From Maricaulis parjimensis (lineage in GTDB: Bacteria > Pseudomonadota > Alphaproteobacteria > Caulobacterales > Maricaulaceae), in contig NZ_JADOTT010000003.1 of assembly GCF_016817355.1 (NCBI RefSeq), positions 225,001-289,000 of the forward strand: a stretch of 64,000 nucleotides of DNA, given 5' to 3'. Each line of letters begins with the position of its first letter. The first letter of the stretch is position 1. A program made the translations under genes and the position numbers. The notes under the pieces are model-generated. The model was not told where the DNA came from, made no database searches, and worked only from the letters and a program-made list of their open reading frames with translations. Below are positions 1 to 9,128 of this stretch, in pieces.

Positions 1-2242
<2,242 letters not shown>

Positions 2243-2338
2243 TTATGATGCTCATGCCCGGCGATCGCTTCGTCGGACTAAGCAAAGCAACACCTCAAAC
2301 AAATCAGAAATGTCTCTTCTTTCCGGATCTAACGCGCT

Positions 2339-2456
2339 GACCGGGTGGTTATTGCAGGGGGACCACACACGTTCCCATCCCGAACACGACCGTTAAGACC
2401 CCTAGCGCCGATGGTACTGCATCTTAAGGTGTGGGAGAGTAGGTCGCTGCCCGGTC
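2339..2456 (+). rRNA. rrf: 5S ribosomal RNA
   Basis: The ends pair as a helix I: GACCGGG at 2339-2345 with CCCGGTC at 2450-2456. The inside carries the conserved 5S strings CCCATCCCGAACACGACCGTTAAG and GGGAGAGTAGGTCGCTGCC. Length of about 118 nt is normal. It follows the 23S gene in the same direction and precedes the rrn terminator. Confidence 0.96.
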
Positions 2457-2495
2457 TGCCCGTTAGATCCCGAATACTCCACAATTTATGTTCTT

Positions 2496-2525
2496 AAAAA
2501 GCCCCGCTCTGCGGGGCTTTTTTTG
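2496..2525 (+). terminator. Rho-independent terminator of the rrn operon
   Basis: Perfect 7-bp GC stem (GCCCCGC / GCGGGGC, 2501-2507 and 2511-2517) with a 3-nt loop, A-run before and T-run after (2518-2524). It closes the rrn operon about 40 nt past 5S. The A-run on the other side means it may also serve the convergent gene that ends at 2586. Confidence 0.9.
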
Positions 2526-2585
2526 TGCCTGGAATCCGGAAATACCGTCAAGAGCCGGGCCAATATGTCAATGAAAGTCAATGTG

Positions 2586-3827
2586 TTAGGCGCGCTCGCG
2601 GAGCCAGAGACTGGCAATCACCTTCACGCCCTGGGTCACGGGTTCCCCGGTGTGCAGTGAGGCTTTGGCGCATTCGCCCTCGGCCGTGACATTGTCGAAA
2701 CTCAGAGCGGAACCCCGTCCACCGGACCAGGACAGGTCCAGCCGGGTGAAGCGTGTCTCACCGCCCTCGAATTCCGAGTTGAGCCGGATCAGGCTTGTGG
2801 CAACGCGTTGACCCCGGGCATCGAGATCCGCCTTGGCTTCGCCCTCGACATCCAGAATGAAGTCAAAATGCGCGCGATATTCTTCGCCAGGGCGATAGGC
2901 CAGCACGGCGAGGGCTTCACCGGTCTCCACGGGCTTGCCCGACAGGGCCGCCATGCGTGTCTTGATGGCAAAGCTCACAAGATCCATGACCTGTTCGGGC
3001 AGGGCGGCTGTCAGCGAGGTCCGATAGGGATCCTGGCGCATTTGTCCGGTCGCCGGATCATGGATCTGGGCCGGCTTGAGCAGCGGTGACGCGCTGACGG
3101 TCAGATAATCACAAACCGCCCCGGGCAGAACATCATCCCAGCGATCGATACGCGGCGCGTCGGCCAGGCGTTCATCGGCCGCTGGTACGTGCGTGATCGC
3201 GGCAGCAATCTCCGACAAGATGTCGTCTGTGGCAGCTGGCAGTTCGGCCGGTGCCGGTGCCACGGGTAAAGGGTGCGCCTTGGCGATCAGAGCCTGGGCC
3301 ATCGGATGGCCCGAGCGCGCAAAACTCGTTCCGGCTTCCCGGGCGATAGGAGACAGCGTACCGGTATCCAGACCAATCCTGTGAAGCGCTGCTATGGCGT
3401 GGCCAGAACCGGCCTTGGCGGCGGTCTCCAGCCAGGTCATGCCAGCTTCGGTTTCCCCGGCCATCAAGGCCAGCAGTCCCAGCTCCGTATGGGCAAGCCA
3501 GTCGCCCCCCTCGGCCTGCAGCAGGCGGTCTTTCAGGGCGAGCGACCAGTCGGCCGCTCCGGCCAGGCCGGCGGCCTGGAAATAGGCCCGGTGCCGGTTG
3601 CGCATCATGCCATCCGGCAGAGCGTCCATCAGCGCCATGGCCCGGGCCCGTGTCTGGGCCTTGCCAGGCTCATGCCCGCTCAATTGCACCATCAGACTCA
3701 GCGCCACCTCATCCCCGGCGCGGGCGGCCGTTTCCAGCCGCTCCAGCGCGGTGTCGTGACGGCCTTCATGCCACTCCTTGAGGGCAGTCGGGGCGGGGGC
3801 GTTCGGATCATTCGGGGAAACTGTCAT
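2586..3827 (-). CDS. 2OG-Fe(II) oxygenase, prolyl 4-hydroxylase-like, with N-terminal Sel1/TPR-like repeats
   Basis: 413 aa. The C-terminal half has the double-stranded beta-helix oxygenase signature: iron ligands in HFD (about H320 and D322) and H392 in LHTGEP, then a basic residue (K402) where the 2-oxoglutarate carboxylate binds. This fits prolyl 4-hydroxylase alpha-subunit-like enzymes, which hydroxylate a protein or small-molecule substrate using O2 and 2-oxoglutarate. The first 180 residues are Ala/Leu-rich helical repeats of Sel1/TPR type, likely for partner binding. No signal peptide, so cytoplasmic. It is a monocistronic gene lying between the rrn operon and tRNA-fMet and read opposite to both. 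The substrate cannot be told from the sequence. Confidence 0.85.
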   Translation of the reverse strand: MTVSPNDPNAPAPTALKEWHEGRHDTALERLETAARAGDEVALSLMVQLSGHEPGKAQTRARAMALMDALPDGMMRNRHRAYFQAAGLAGAADWSLALKDRLLQAEGGDWLAHTELGLLALMAGETEAGMTWLETAAKAGSGHAIAALHRIGLDTGTLSPIAREAGTSFARSGHPMAQALIAKAHPLPVAPAPAELPAATDDILSEIAAAITHVPAADERLADAPRIDRWDDVLPGAVCDYLTVSASPLLKPAQIHDPATGQMRQDPYRTSLTAALPEQVMDLVSFAIKTRMAALSGKPVETGEALAVLAYRPGEEYRAHFDFILDVEGEAKADLDARGQRVATSLIRLNSEFEGGETRFTRLDLSWSGGRGSALSFDNVTAEGECAKASLHTGEPVTQGVKVIASLWLRERA

Positions 3828-3878
3828 GTCGAGAGTTTAGGCCATGTCTTGGCGCGCAGGTAAAGCGCAGCTGGCTGG

Positions 3879-3907
3879 TTGACGACACATCCCTGTCATC
3901 CTACATA
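3879..3907 (+). promoter_or_regulatory. Sigma-70 type promoter for tRNA-fMet
   Basis: TTGACG at 3879-3884 and TACATA at 3902-3907 are separated by exactly 17 nt. Transcription would start near 3914, about 36 nt before the mature tRNA. The tRNA therefore does not depend on read-through from the rrn operon, whose terminator and an opposing gene lie in between. Confidence 0.7.
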
Positions 3908-3949
3908 CGCGCCTCTTCCCGGCGCTGCGGTGCCGCGAAGCCATCCTGA

Positions 3950-4026
<77 letters not shown>

Positions 4027-4029
4027 ATC

Positions 4030-4066
4030 TAAGCCCTTGAAATCATATGGATTTCAAGGGCTTTTC
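4030..4066 (+). terminator. Rho-independent terminator after tRNA-fMet
   Basis: Long inverted repeat AAGCCCTTGAAAT / ATTTCAAGGGCTT with the loop CATATGG, followed by TTTTC. It differs completely from the hairpin that follows the two downstream copies of the tRNA tail, so it probably arrived with the accessory cassette. Confidence 0.85.
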
Positions 4067-4249
4067 TATTTTGCTGAGATTCCAGAATTATGTAAATTCA
4101 ATATGTTAGAGCGTAGGTCCAAATCCGTTTGCCGTGCGGATTCGACGCATATCGGTGCTCGTTAAGATGTTTATACTATCCTACAGCGGTCTTAAGTCGT
4201 TATATTGAAGAAAAGGCGCAAAAGCGCGCCGCAAAACAGGGGTGTCGGT

Positions 4250-5566
4250 GTGCTAATCGAGTTTTCGGTGGCAAATCATAAGTCCATCGCGGAGCCGCAA
4301 GTCTTTAGTATGGCTGCGTCGAAACGGTCAGACACAACGTTGGAAACGCACTCCAGCGCGATTGAGCATGTCGTTAGCGCGGCCTGCATGTTCGGCCCGA
4401 ACGGGGCCGGCAAGTCCAATCTCATCCAGGCAATGCGTTTCGCCCAACGGATGGTCCATCATTCATTCGGCAGCTGGGGGCGAAACGATAAACTCCCACA
4501 TGAACCGCACAAACTTAGCGCTGACCTTGCGGCTGCTCCAAGTAGCTACGGGTTTGTGTTTTTGTTCAAAGGCGAGCTCTACGATTACTCCTTTTCACAT
4601 GACGCCAATCGAATCCATTCAGAGTCTCTCTACGCAAGGAGTGCCAAGCCGAGAGCACGGGAGCGGCTCTTGTTTGAGCGCAATTACCTGGGTGAAGCAG
4701 GATATGAATGGGAGATCGGTGATTCAGTCTCAGGCAAAAAAGAGTTTCTCAAGCAATCAACAGGTAGCAAGTCTCTCTTCTTGTCAGTTGCCGCGCATCA
4801 CCAATCCGAAGAGCTATCTCCAGCGTTCGAATGGATTGTTTACTTTCTACGCGTGATCGGTCGGGTTCCCGAGTTTATAGATAGCGTCACTTGTCGCCAT
4901 TTGGATGAACCAGATGAAGCCATGCGAGTTGTCCACTTTCTCAAAACTACAGGAGTGACGCTGAGCGGAATTTCATCCGAAGAGATGACTTTCGATTCGC
5001 CAGAGGAATTAGTGGATCATACGGGTAGGCGTGGTGCAGCGGTCGAAGTGGGAGACTTCCAAGCAGACAAGCTTGGGAAAATTACGAAATATGATGTCGA
5101 TTTTGAGCTTGCAACGCGAGACGGATCTTCTGTGCGTCTCCCGATTGAGTACGAGTCGACAGGAACGAGAATGCTGTTCAAGTTGGCTGGGCCTTGGCTT
5201 GAGACTATTGAGCATGGGTTCTGCTTGGTCGTAGATGAGCTGCAAAACTCCCTGCATCCAGCTGCACTACGAGCTGTAATATCGGTTTTTATGGACCGTG
5301 AAGTGAATGCGAGTGACGCCCAGATCATTTTCACATCTCATGACTCCTCGATTTTGAGTGGTAGTTTGCTGTCTCGGGACCAAATTTGGTTTTGCGATAA
5401 GAAGCAGAATGGATCGAGCGTCTACTATCCGCTCACGAATTTTGCGCCGAGGAAAGAAAGTCTTTTCCAAAGGAATTACTTGGCCGGAAAGTATGGCGCT
5501 GTCCCGCGAACAATGCCGTTCGAGCGAAGCTTGTTTGAGGCTGACCAGCAGGCATTCGACTTTTAG
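4250..5566 (+). CDS. AAA15-family ATPase, RloA/AbiLi-like (putative phage defence)
   Basis: 438 aa from a GTG start at 4250. That start is preferred over the upstream TTG at 4205 because an AGGGG sits 7-8 nt before it and the protein then begins MLIEFSVANHKSI, the usual beginning of this COG1106 family. The Walker A is GPNGAGKSN (about residues 49-57), an ABC-signature-like ESTGTRML follows near 303, and the Walker B is LVVDELQNSLHP near 326. It is an SMC/OLD-type ATPase predicted to work with the RloB-like partner that starts 8 nt downstream; such pairs (RloAB, AbiL) are known or suspected abortive-infection modules. Base composition is clearly AT-richer than the flanking genes, and it sits right after a tRNA, which indicates transfer. 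The activity itself is inferred from family membership. Confidence 0.85.
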   Translation: MLIEFSVANHKSIAEPQVFSMAASKRSDTTLETHSSAIEHVVSAACMFGPNGAGKSNLIQAMRFAQRMVHHSFGSWGRNDKLPHEPHKLSADLAAAPSSYGFVFLFKGELYDYSFSHDANRIHSESLYARSAKPRARERLLFERNYLGEAGYEWEIGDSVSGKKEFLKQSTGSKSLFLSVAAHHQSEELSPAFEWIVYFLRVIGRVPEFIDSVTCRHLDEPDEAMRVVHFLKTTGVTLSGISSEEMTFDSPEELVDHTGRRGAAVEVGDFQADKLGKITKYDVDFELATRDGSSVRLPIEYESTGTRMLFKLAGPWLETIEHGFCLVVDELQNSLHPAALRAVISVFMDREVNASDAQIIFTSHDSSILSGSLLSRDQIWFCDKKQNGSSVYYPLTNFAPRKESLFQRNYLAGKYGAVPRTMPFERSLFEADQQAFDF

Positions 5567-5574
5567 AGGTCAGA

Positions 5575-6207
5575 ATGGCAAGGCGATCTAGAAAAAAGAG
5601 TCTTAAGAGGCGCCAGGGCAATACGCCCGAGTTGGACCAAATTTGGGTTTATGCTGAGGGCGAAAAGACGGAGCCCCTCTACCTTGAGGGCTTGAAGCGT
5701 GATTTGGGGCTCGGCAATATCACTATAAAAAAAGTCGGCTCTAAGACCGCTCCGAGTACTCTTCTCGCTACTGCACAAAGGCACCTCAAAAACCAAGGTC
5801 AATTCGCGCCTGATTTCGTGTATCTCGTCTTTGATCACGACAATTTTGAGTGCTTTGACCAGGTGATTGCGGAATGCCGCTCAGACAAGAAAATCTCGGC
5901 GATACCGTCTGACCCTTGCTTCGAGTACTGGCTTCTCCTTCATGTAACGATGACCACACGTTCGTTCGCCAGTGCGGCCGAAGTCATAAACGAACTTAGA
6001 AAGCACGAAGTCTTTCGCACCTATACCAAGACGACTGACGGGGTGTACGAGGCAATCCGCCACCTTACCGAAGATGCAATTCGGAACGCGAATACAGCAC
6101 GTTCGCAAATTCGAGATGTCGACGCCGTCCGACCAATGACTCTCGTAGACAAACTGGTTCAAGAGTTTTGGACTCAGAGCGAGCGCATGCAGGCGGCTCA
6201 GACCTAG
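5575..6207 (+). CDS. rloB: RloB-family Toprim-like protein (AbiLii-like)
   Basis: 210 aa, 8 nt after the ATPase gene, so co-transcribed. RloB hallmarks are visible: AEGEKTEPLYL (acidic motif near residue 28), VFDHDN (acidic motif near 87-89) and SDPCFEYWLLLH (near 112-123). These acidic clusters fit a Toprim-type metal site, so the protein may be the nuclease effector of the ATPase-effector pair, released or activated on phage infection. The N-terminus is very basic (RRSRKKSLKRR), suggesting nucleic-acid binding. The stop codon overlaps by four bases the stop of a tiny convergent gene at 6204-6365. Confidence 0.85.
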   Translation: MARRSRKKSLKRRQGNTPELDQIWVYAEGEKTEPLYLEGLKRDLGLGNITIKKVGSKTAPSTLLATAQRHLKNQGQFAPDFVYLVFDHDNFECFDQVIAECRSDKKISAIPSDPCFEYWLLLHVTMTTRSFASAAEVINELRKHEVFRTYTKTTDGVYEAIRHLTEDAIRNANTARSQIRDVDAVRPMTLVDKLVQEFWTQSERMQAAQT

Positions 6208-6365
6208 CGTTTCAGGCTGCGGCCTGATGGAGACGTTCGCCGTTCTTCGAATTCCTTTTCGGCGGCCATCCGGGCGAGACTCCGAATTATGTCCCTGAGC
6301 TTGGGATCAACGTCTTCGGGACTTTGGCACTCGGACTGATTTGCCTGCTCGTCGATATAGCCCAT
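6204..6365 (-). CDS. Small 53-aa charged protein convergent with rloB
   Basis: An ATG at 6365 preceded by GGGGAGA 6-7 nt upstream opens a 53-codon frame ending in TAG at 6204. The product begins MGYIDEQANQSE and has a central stretch rich in Glu, Arg and Lys (for example MAAEKEFEERR), predicted mostly helical and soluble. The frame shares the tetranucleotide CTAG with the rloB stop, the same tail-to-tail arrangement that known convergent genes in this window show, which supports it as a gene. I recognise no family. A regulator or immunity partner of the RloAB pair is a guess from position only. Confidence 0.5.
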   Translation of the reverse strand: MGYIDEQANQSECQSPEDVDPKLRDIIRSLARMAAEKEFEERRTSPSGRSLKR

Positions 6366-6489
6366 CAGCAATCTCCCCACTTTGTGAGGAAATTACCGGT
6401 GATGCGATCACATGTAATATCTAGCAAGCAGTTGAAGAATCGATATAAAATTTGAAAAAAGCTGAGGTGTGGTAATGACCAAATCGAAC

Positions 6490-6537
6490 CCCCGCACCCA
6501 ATGAAAAAGGCGTCCCGTCCGGGGCGCCTTTTTTGTT
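6490..6537 (+). repeat. tRNA-fMet tail plus terminator, copy 2 (att-like)
   Basis: Begins with the 13-nt tRNA core CCCCGCACCCAAT. Including the bases before it (from 6481), AAATCnnACCCCCGCACCCAAT matches the tRNA over 22 positions with two mismatches. It runs on into a hairpin, GGCGTCCC-GTCC-GGGGCGCC (6509-6528), with A and T tracts. From 6490 to GTTT it equals the copy at 7682-7729 except for one T in the T-run. Interpreted as an attachment-site scar between two accessory cassettes; the hairpin can terminate the module before it. Confidence 0.75.
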
Positions 6538-6647
6538 TCGGGATTGGCCCATTGAGCTAGCTGGGAGGTCGTTCTGGGCGCGACCCAGCCGGCTTGGAGT
6601 TAAATGGATTGGTGCCTCAGAGCGTGCGACACGCATGAGTGATTAGA

Positions 6648-6770
6648 ATGCACGGGCTGGTGGTTGCCGCAGTGATTGGCCAACTGGTTGTCTATGCCAT
6701 TTTATTCTCATCGGGCCTGGCAATTGACCCCGCGCATTTTGCGGAATTCTATGGCTCATGCCGTAGCTAA
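6648..6770 (+). CDS. Possible 40-aa single-pass membrane peptide
   Basis: ATG at 6648, stop TAA at 6768-6770, 3 nt before and in the same frame as the nuclease gene. The product starts MHGLVVAAVIGQLVVYAILF, one clear hydrophobic helix, followed by a short polar tail ending SCRS. No convincing ribosome binding site is seen, so it may be a real leader-like peptide, a toxin-type hydrophobic peptide or the remnant of a longer gene. Nothing else is visible between 6540 and 6647. Confidence 0.3.
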   Translation: MHGLVVAAVIGQLVVYAILFSSGLAIDPAHFAEFYGSCRS

Positions 6771-6773
6771 GCG

Positions 6774-7637
6774 ATGGGGATTCTTTTGGATTTCGTACTG
6801 AACCGAGAATATTCGCGGAAAGAAGACATCCATGAAATCTTCGGAGGTCAGCAGCAAGGCGGGATTTCGACGCCAAAATCTCATCCATACGTCTTTCTGT
6901 TCACTGGGGGATCCGGAACCGAGTATGGCTACGCAGATGAATGGATCGACGAAGATTGCTTCAGCTATACGGGTCAGGGCCAGGTTGGCGACATGGAATT
7001 CGTGCGAGGCAATCAAGCGATCCGAGATCACCTTGAAGATGGAAAAGCCCTTTTATTGTTTGAAAGGATGGGTAAGGGCCGACCGGTAGTGTTTAGGGGG
7101 CAGTTTTTCTGCCAGAGTTGGAGGTATTTTCAGGGTCAGGATGTCGAAGGCAATTTGAGGCAATCCATCCAGTTTCACCTTATTCGTCTCGGAACGGAGT
7201 GGAGCAAAGGAAACAGAGGCGACTCCATGAGTGCGCAAAATGCTTCTAAGCCCCTTGGCGAGTTGCGCGGGAAGGCCCTAGCTGTCGGAACAATACCTGT
7301 AAAATCGAATCCCGAAGTTGCTAGTCGGAACTATTACGAGCGTAGCGCCATTGTTCGGGATTATGTGTTGGCGCGGGCGAATGGCGTTTGTGAGCTGACT
7401 GGGCGCCCCGCTCCGTTTTTTCGAAAAGACGGATCGCCCTATCTGGAGGTACACCACACTCGCATGGTGTCTGATGAGGGGCCCGATCATCCTCTTTATG
7501 TAGCGGCGATTCATCCTGCTGCTCACCGCGAGATCCACTACGGAATAAATGGTGAGCAATTGAATCAGGAACTGGTCCAGAAAATAGCCAGGATCGAATC
7601 AGCCCTCTCCGAGAGTATTGATGGCGGAATGGGATAG
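6774..7637 (+). CDS. SRA-like plus HNH endonuclease (type IV, modification-dependent restriction)
   Basis: 287 aa; the start is fixed by an in-frame TAA 6 nt upstream. Residues about 14-115 match an SRA-like base-reading domain: SRKEDIHEIFGGQQQGGIST, then GYADEW, FSYTGQGQVGDMEF and RGNQAIRDH. Residues about 190-258 are an HNH nuclease with EVHHTR (227-228) and HREIHYG (251-255). Such proteins cut DNA carrying modified cytosine. The zinc/metal motif is unusual: from memory, relatives have CxxCG and CPNCHR, while here the corresponding positions read CELTG and HPAAHR, so three of four cysteines and the central Asn are lost. Moderate AT-richness and flanking tRNA-tail copies mark it as part of an acquired cassette. 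Whether it still cleaves is open. Confidence 0.8.
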   Translation: MGILLDFVLNREYSRKEDIHEIFGGQQQGGISTPKSHPYVFLFTGGSGTEYGYADEWIDEDCFSYTGQGQVGDMEFVRGNQAIRDHLEDGKALLLFERMGKGRPVVFRGQFFCQSWRYFQGQDVEGNLRQSIQFHLIRLGTEWSKGNRGDSMSAQNASKPLGELRGKALAVGTIPVKSNPEVASRNYYERSAIVRDYVLARANGVCELTGRPAPFFRKDGSPYLEVHHTRMVSDEGPDHPLYVAAIHPAAHREIHYGINGEQLNQELVQKIARIESALSESIDGGMG

Positions 7638-7681
7638 GCGATCTGCAGCAAGTGAGCTGGCAGCTGGGTTGGTTTTCGCCG

Positions 7682-7729
7682 CCCCGCACCCAATGAAAAA
7701 GGCGTCCCGTCCGGGGCGCCTTTTTGTTT
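7682..7729 (+). repeat. tRNA-fMet tail plus terminator, copy 3 (att-like, probable native end)
   Basis: Same 13-nt tRNA core (7682-7694) followed by AAAAAGGCGTCCC and the same hairpin with five T residues. It is nearly identical to the copy at 6490-6537. Because it abuts the conserved pilus locus, it probably marks the original chromosomal sequence downstream of tRNA-fMet, with everything from 4029 to 7681 inserted. The hairpin may also stop the convergent gene ending at 7750. Confidence 0.75.
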
Positions 7730-7749
7730 CTGGGTTCGGTCCCTCAGGA

Positions 7750-8157
7750 TCAGATCGCTTCGATCCGGATCGCGAGGGCACCGGTCAGGTCAAAGGGATT
7801 ATCGACGCGGATGCTGATCTGGCGGGCGCCGGGGCGGTGCTGGGTGACCAGGACCTGGCCGGAGCGCAGCTGGATGCCGGCATCGCCGACCAGGCTCTCT
7901 GCCCCGTCCAGCGCGATATCCCGGTCATCGACCAGAAGCCGGATCCGGTATTGCTCGGCATTGCAGCGGGTTTCCAGGCGCAGCACGCCGTCTTCCCAGT
8001 CTTCCGCATTGATGTCGGAGATCGCACAGCGCGTGGCGACATGGGCGTTGAGAGAGAGGGCGAGTTCGTTGGAGGAGGCCGGAGCGCTGATGAGCAGGAC
8101 CGCCGGCACGCATGCCGCCGCTCCGATCACACCGCGAATGGTTCGAAGGAACCCCAT
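7750..8157 (-). CDS. Secreted protein of the chaperone-usher pilus locus
   Basis: 135 aa with an N-terminal signal peptide (hydrophobic stretch about residues 8-27, likely cleavage near ASS-NEL). The mature part contains two cysteines (in TRCAIS and ETRCNAE), as in small pilin-like or periplasmic domains, and is beta-rich. It lies last in the pilus gene order, 104 nt after the tip-subunit gene, on the same strand. A minor subunit or accessory factor of the pilus is the best guess; no known domain is recognised. Confidence 0.65.
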   Translation of the reverse strand: MGFLRTIRGVIGAAACVPAVLLISAPASSNELALSLNAHVATRCAISDINAEDWEDGVLRLETRCNAEQYRIRLLVDDRDIALDGAESLVGDAGIQLRSGQVLVTQHRPGARQISIRVDNPFDLTGALAIRIEAI

Positions 8158-8261
8158 CCAATACCCAGCCAGTAACCCAATCGAGGCATACGGGTAGCAG
8201 ACTTGGTCTCATCGCGCGCGCGAAACTTGATCGCGTGACTAATGCGCCCCCAAGAAAATAT

Positions 8262-9128
8262 CTAAAATGGAATGAAACTCAGGGTGACGACATCGGAATA
8301 GCGCCCGGCATAGCTGGCAGGCACCGGGTCCACCTCCACTTCCAGGCGCCCGGCCTGGATGGCGCTGGACTGGTAGGGCAAATCCACCGTCGTGCCGGTC
8401 GCCCCCGTCAGATCGACCGGCGTGCCGGACAGGCGGGCGCGGTAGGGAATCCGGCCAAAGGCCTCGCCGCGCTCATGCACGAGATGGCCGCGATTGTCGG
8501 AGACCAGGGTGACGGCCACGCCGCTATTGGTGCGGTAGAAGAAGTCCGACTCCCCGCGCGCACCATTGCCGACATCGCCCAGATCAATGGCCTGATTGCC
8601 GCCCGCGCTTTCGCCTTCAAATCGCAGGGCTGGCTCGACCTGGACCAGGATGGGCAGGCTGGTCTCTCGATCGCCGACCGTGATGCGCAGCGTGTGGCTG
8701 TAGCTGCCCGGCACGACGAATTGTCCCGCCGCGAGCCGGTAGAAAGCGAAAGTCAGCGTGTCACCCCCGACGATCTGGCGTCTGGCGCTCGACTGGACTT
8801 GCCAGGTCGAGCCCGTCCGCCGCAATTCGCTGCTTCTTTCCCAGTCCGCCTCGAGAGTTTCGCCGGTGAAGAGCAGCTCCGGATTGGCCGCGGTCCCGTT
8901 CTCGATCGCAAGGGAGAAATCGACCCGGTCACAGCGGGGATCCAGCCCGGCTTCGCGGACCCGCATCTGCAAGGTCAGGATGGTGTCGGTGACACGGCTG
9001 GCATCATAGCTGAAGCCGGTTTGCTGGCTGACCTCCAGATCATACCCATCACATCGCGCAGGCTGCGCCTCGGCACCCGTGGTGATCAAAAGGCCGGTCA
9101 GGGCCAGGAAACCTATCAGGCGGATCAT
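8262..9128 (-). CDS. Spore-coat-U-type pilus tip subunit/adhesin
   Basis: 288 aa with a signal peptide (ends near TTGAEAQ). The C-terminus (YAGRYSDVVTLSF) is the characteristic final beta strand of the spore coat protein U fold used by archaic chaperone-usher pili (CsuE-like). Its length suggests two such domains: an adhesive N-terminal one with paired cysteines (RCDGY and PRCDR) and a C-terminal pilin domain. It overlaps the usher gene by 4 nt (ATGA), so the two are translationally coupled. Predicted to sit at the pilus tip. Confidence 0.75.
   Translation of the reverse strand: MIRLIGFLALTGLLITTGAEAQPARCDGYDLEVSQQTGFSYDASRVTDTILTLQMRVREAGLDPRCDRVDFSLAIENGTAANPELLFTGETLEADWERSSELRRTGSTWQVQSSARRQIVGGDTLTFAFYRLAAGQFVVPGSYSHTLRITVGDRETSLPILVQVEPALRFEGESAGGNQAIDLGDVGNGARGESDFFYRTNSGVAVTLVSDNRGHLVHERGEAFGRIPYRARLSGTPVDLTGATGTTVDLPYQSSAIQAGRLEVEVDPVPASYAGRYSDVVTLSFIPF

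Noticed and set aside
4171-4180. TATACT upstream of the RloA-like ATPase as a promoter -10 element
   Set aside because: No acceptable -35 element at 16-18 nt distance could be found, so it is not listed as a promoter.
4027-7681. Search for an integrase, transposase or toxin-antitoxin pair in the tRNA-fMet cassettes
   Set aside because: No tyrosine or serine recombinase or DDE transposase motifs are visible in any frame; the two small frames found do not resemble known antitoxins.
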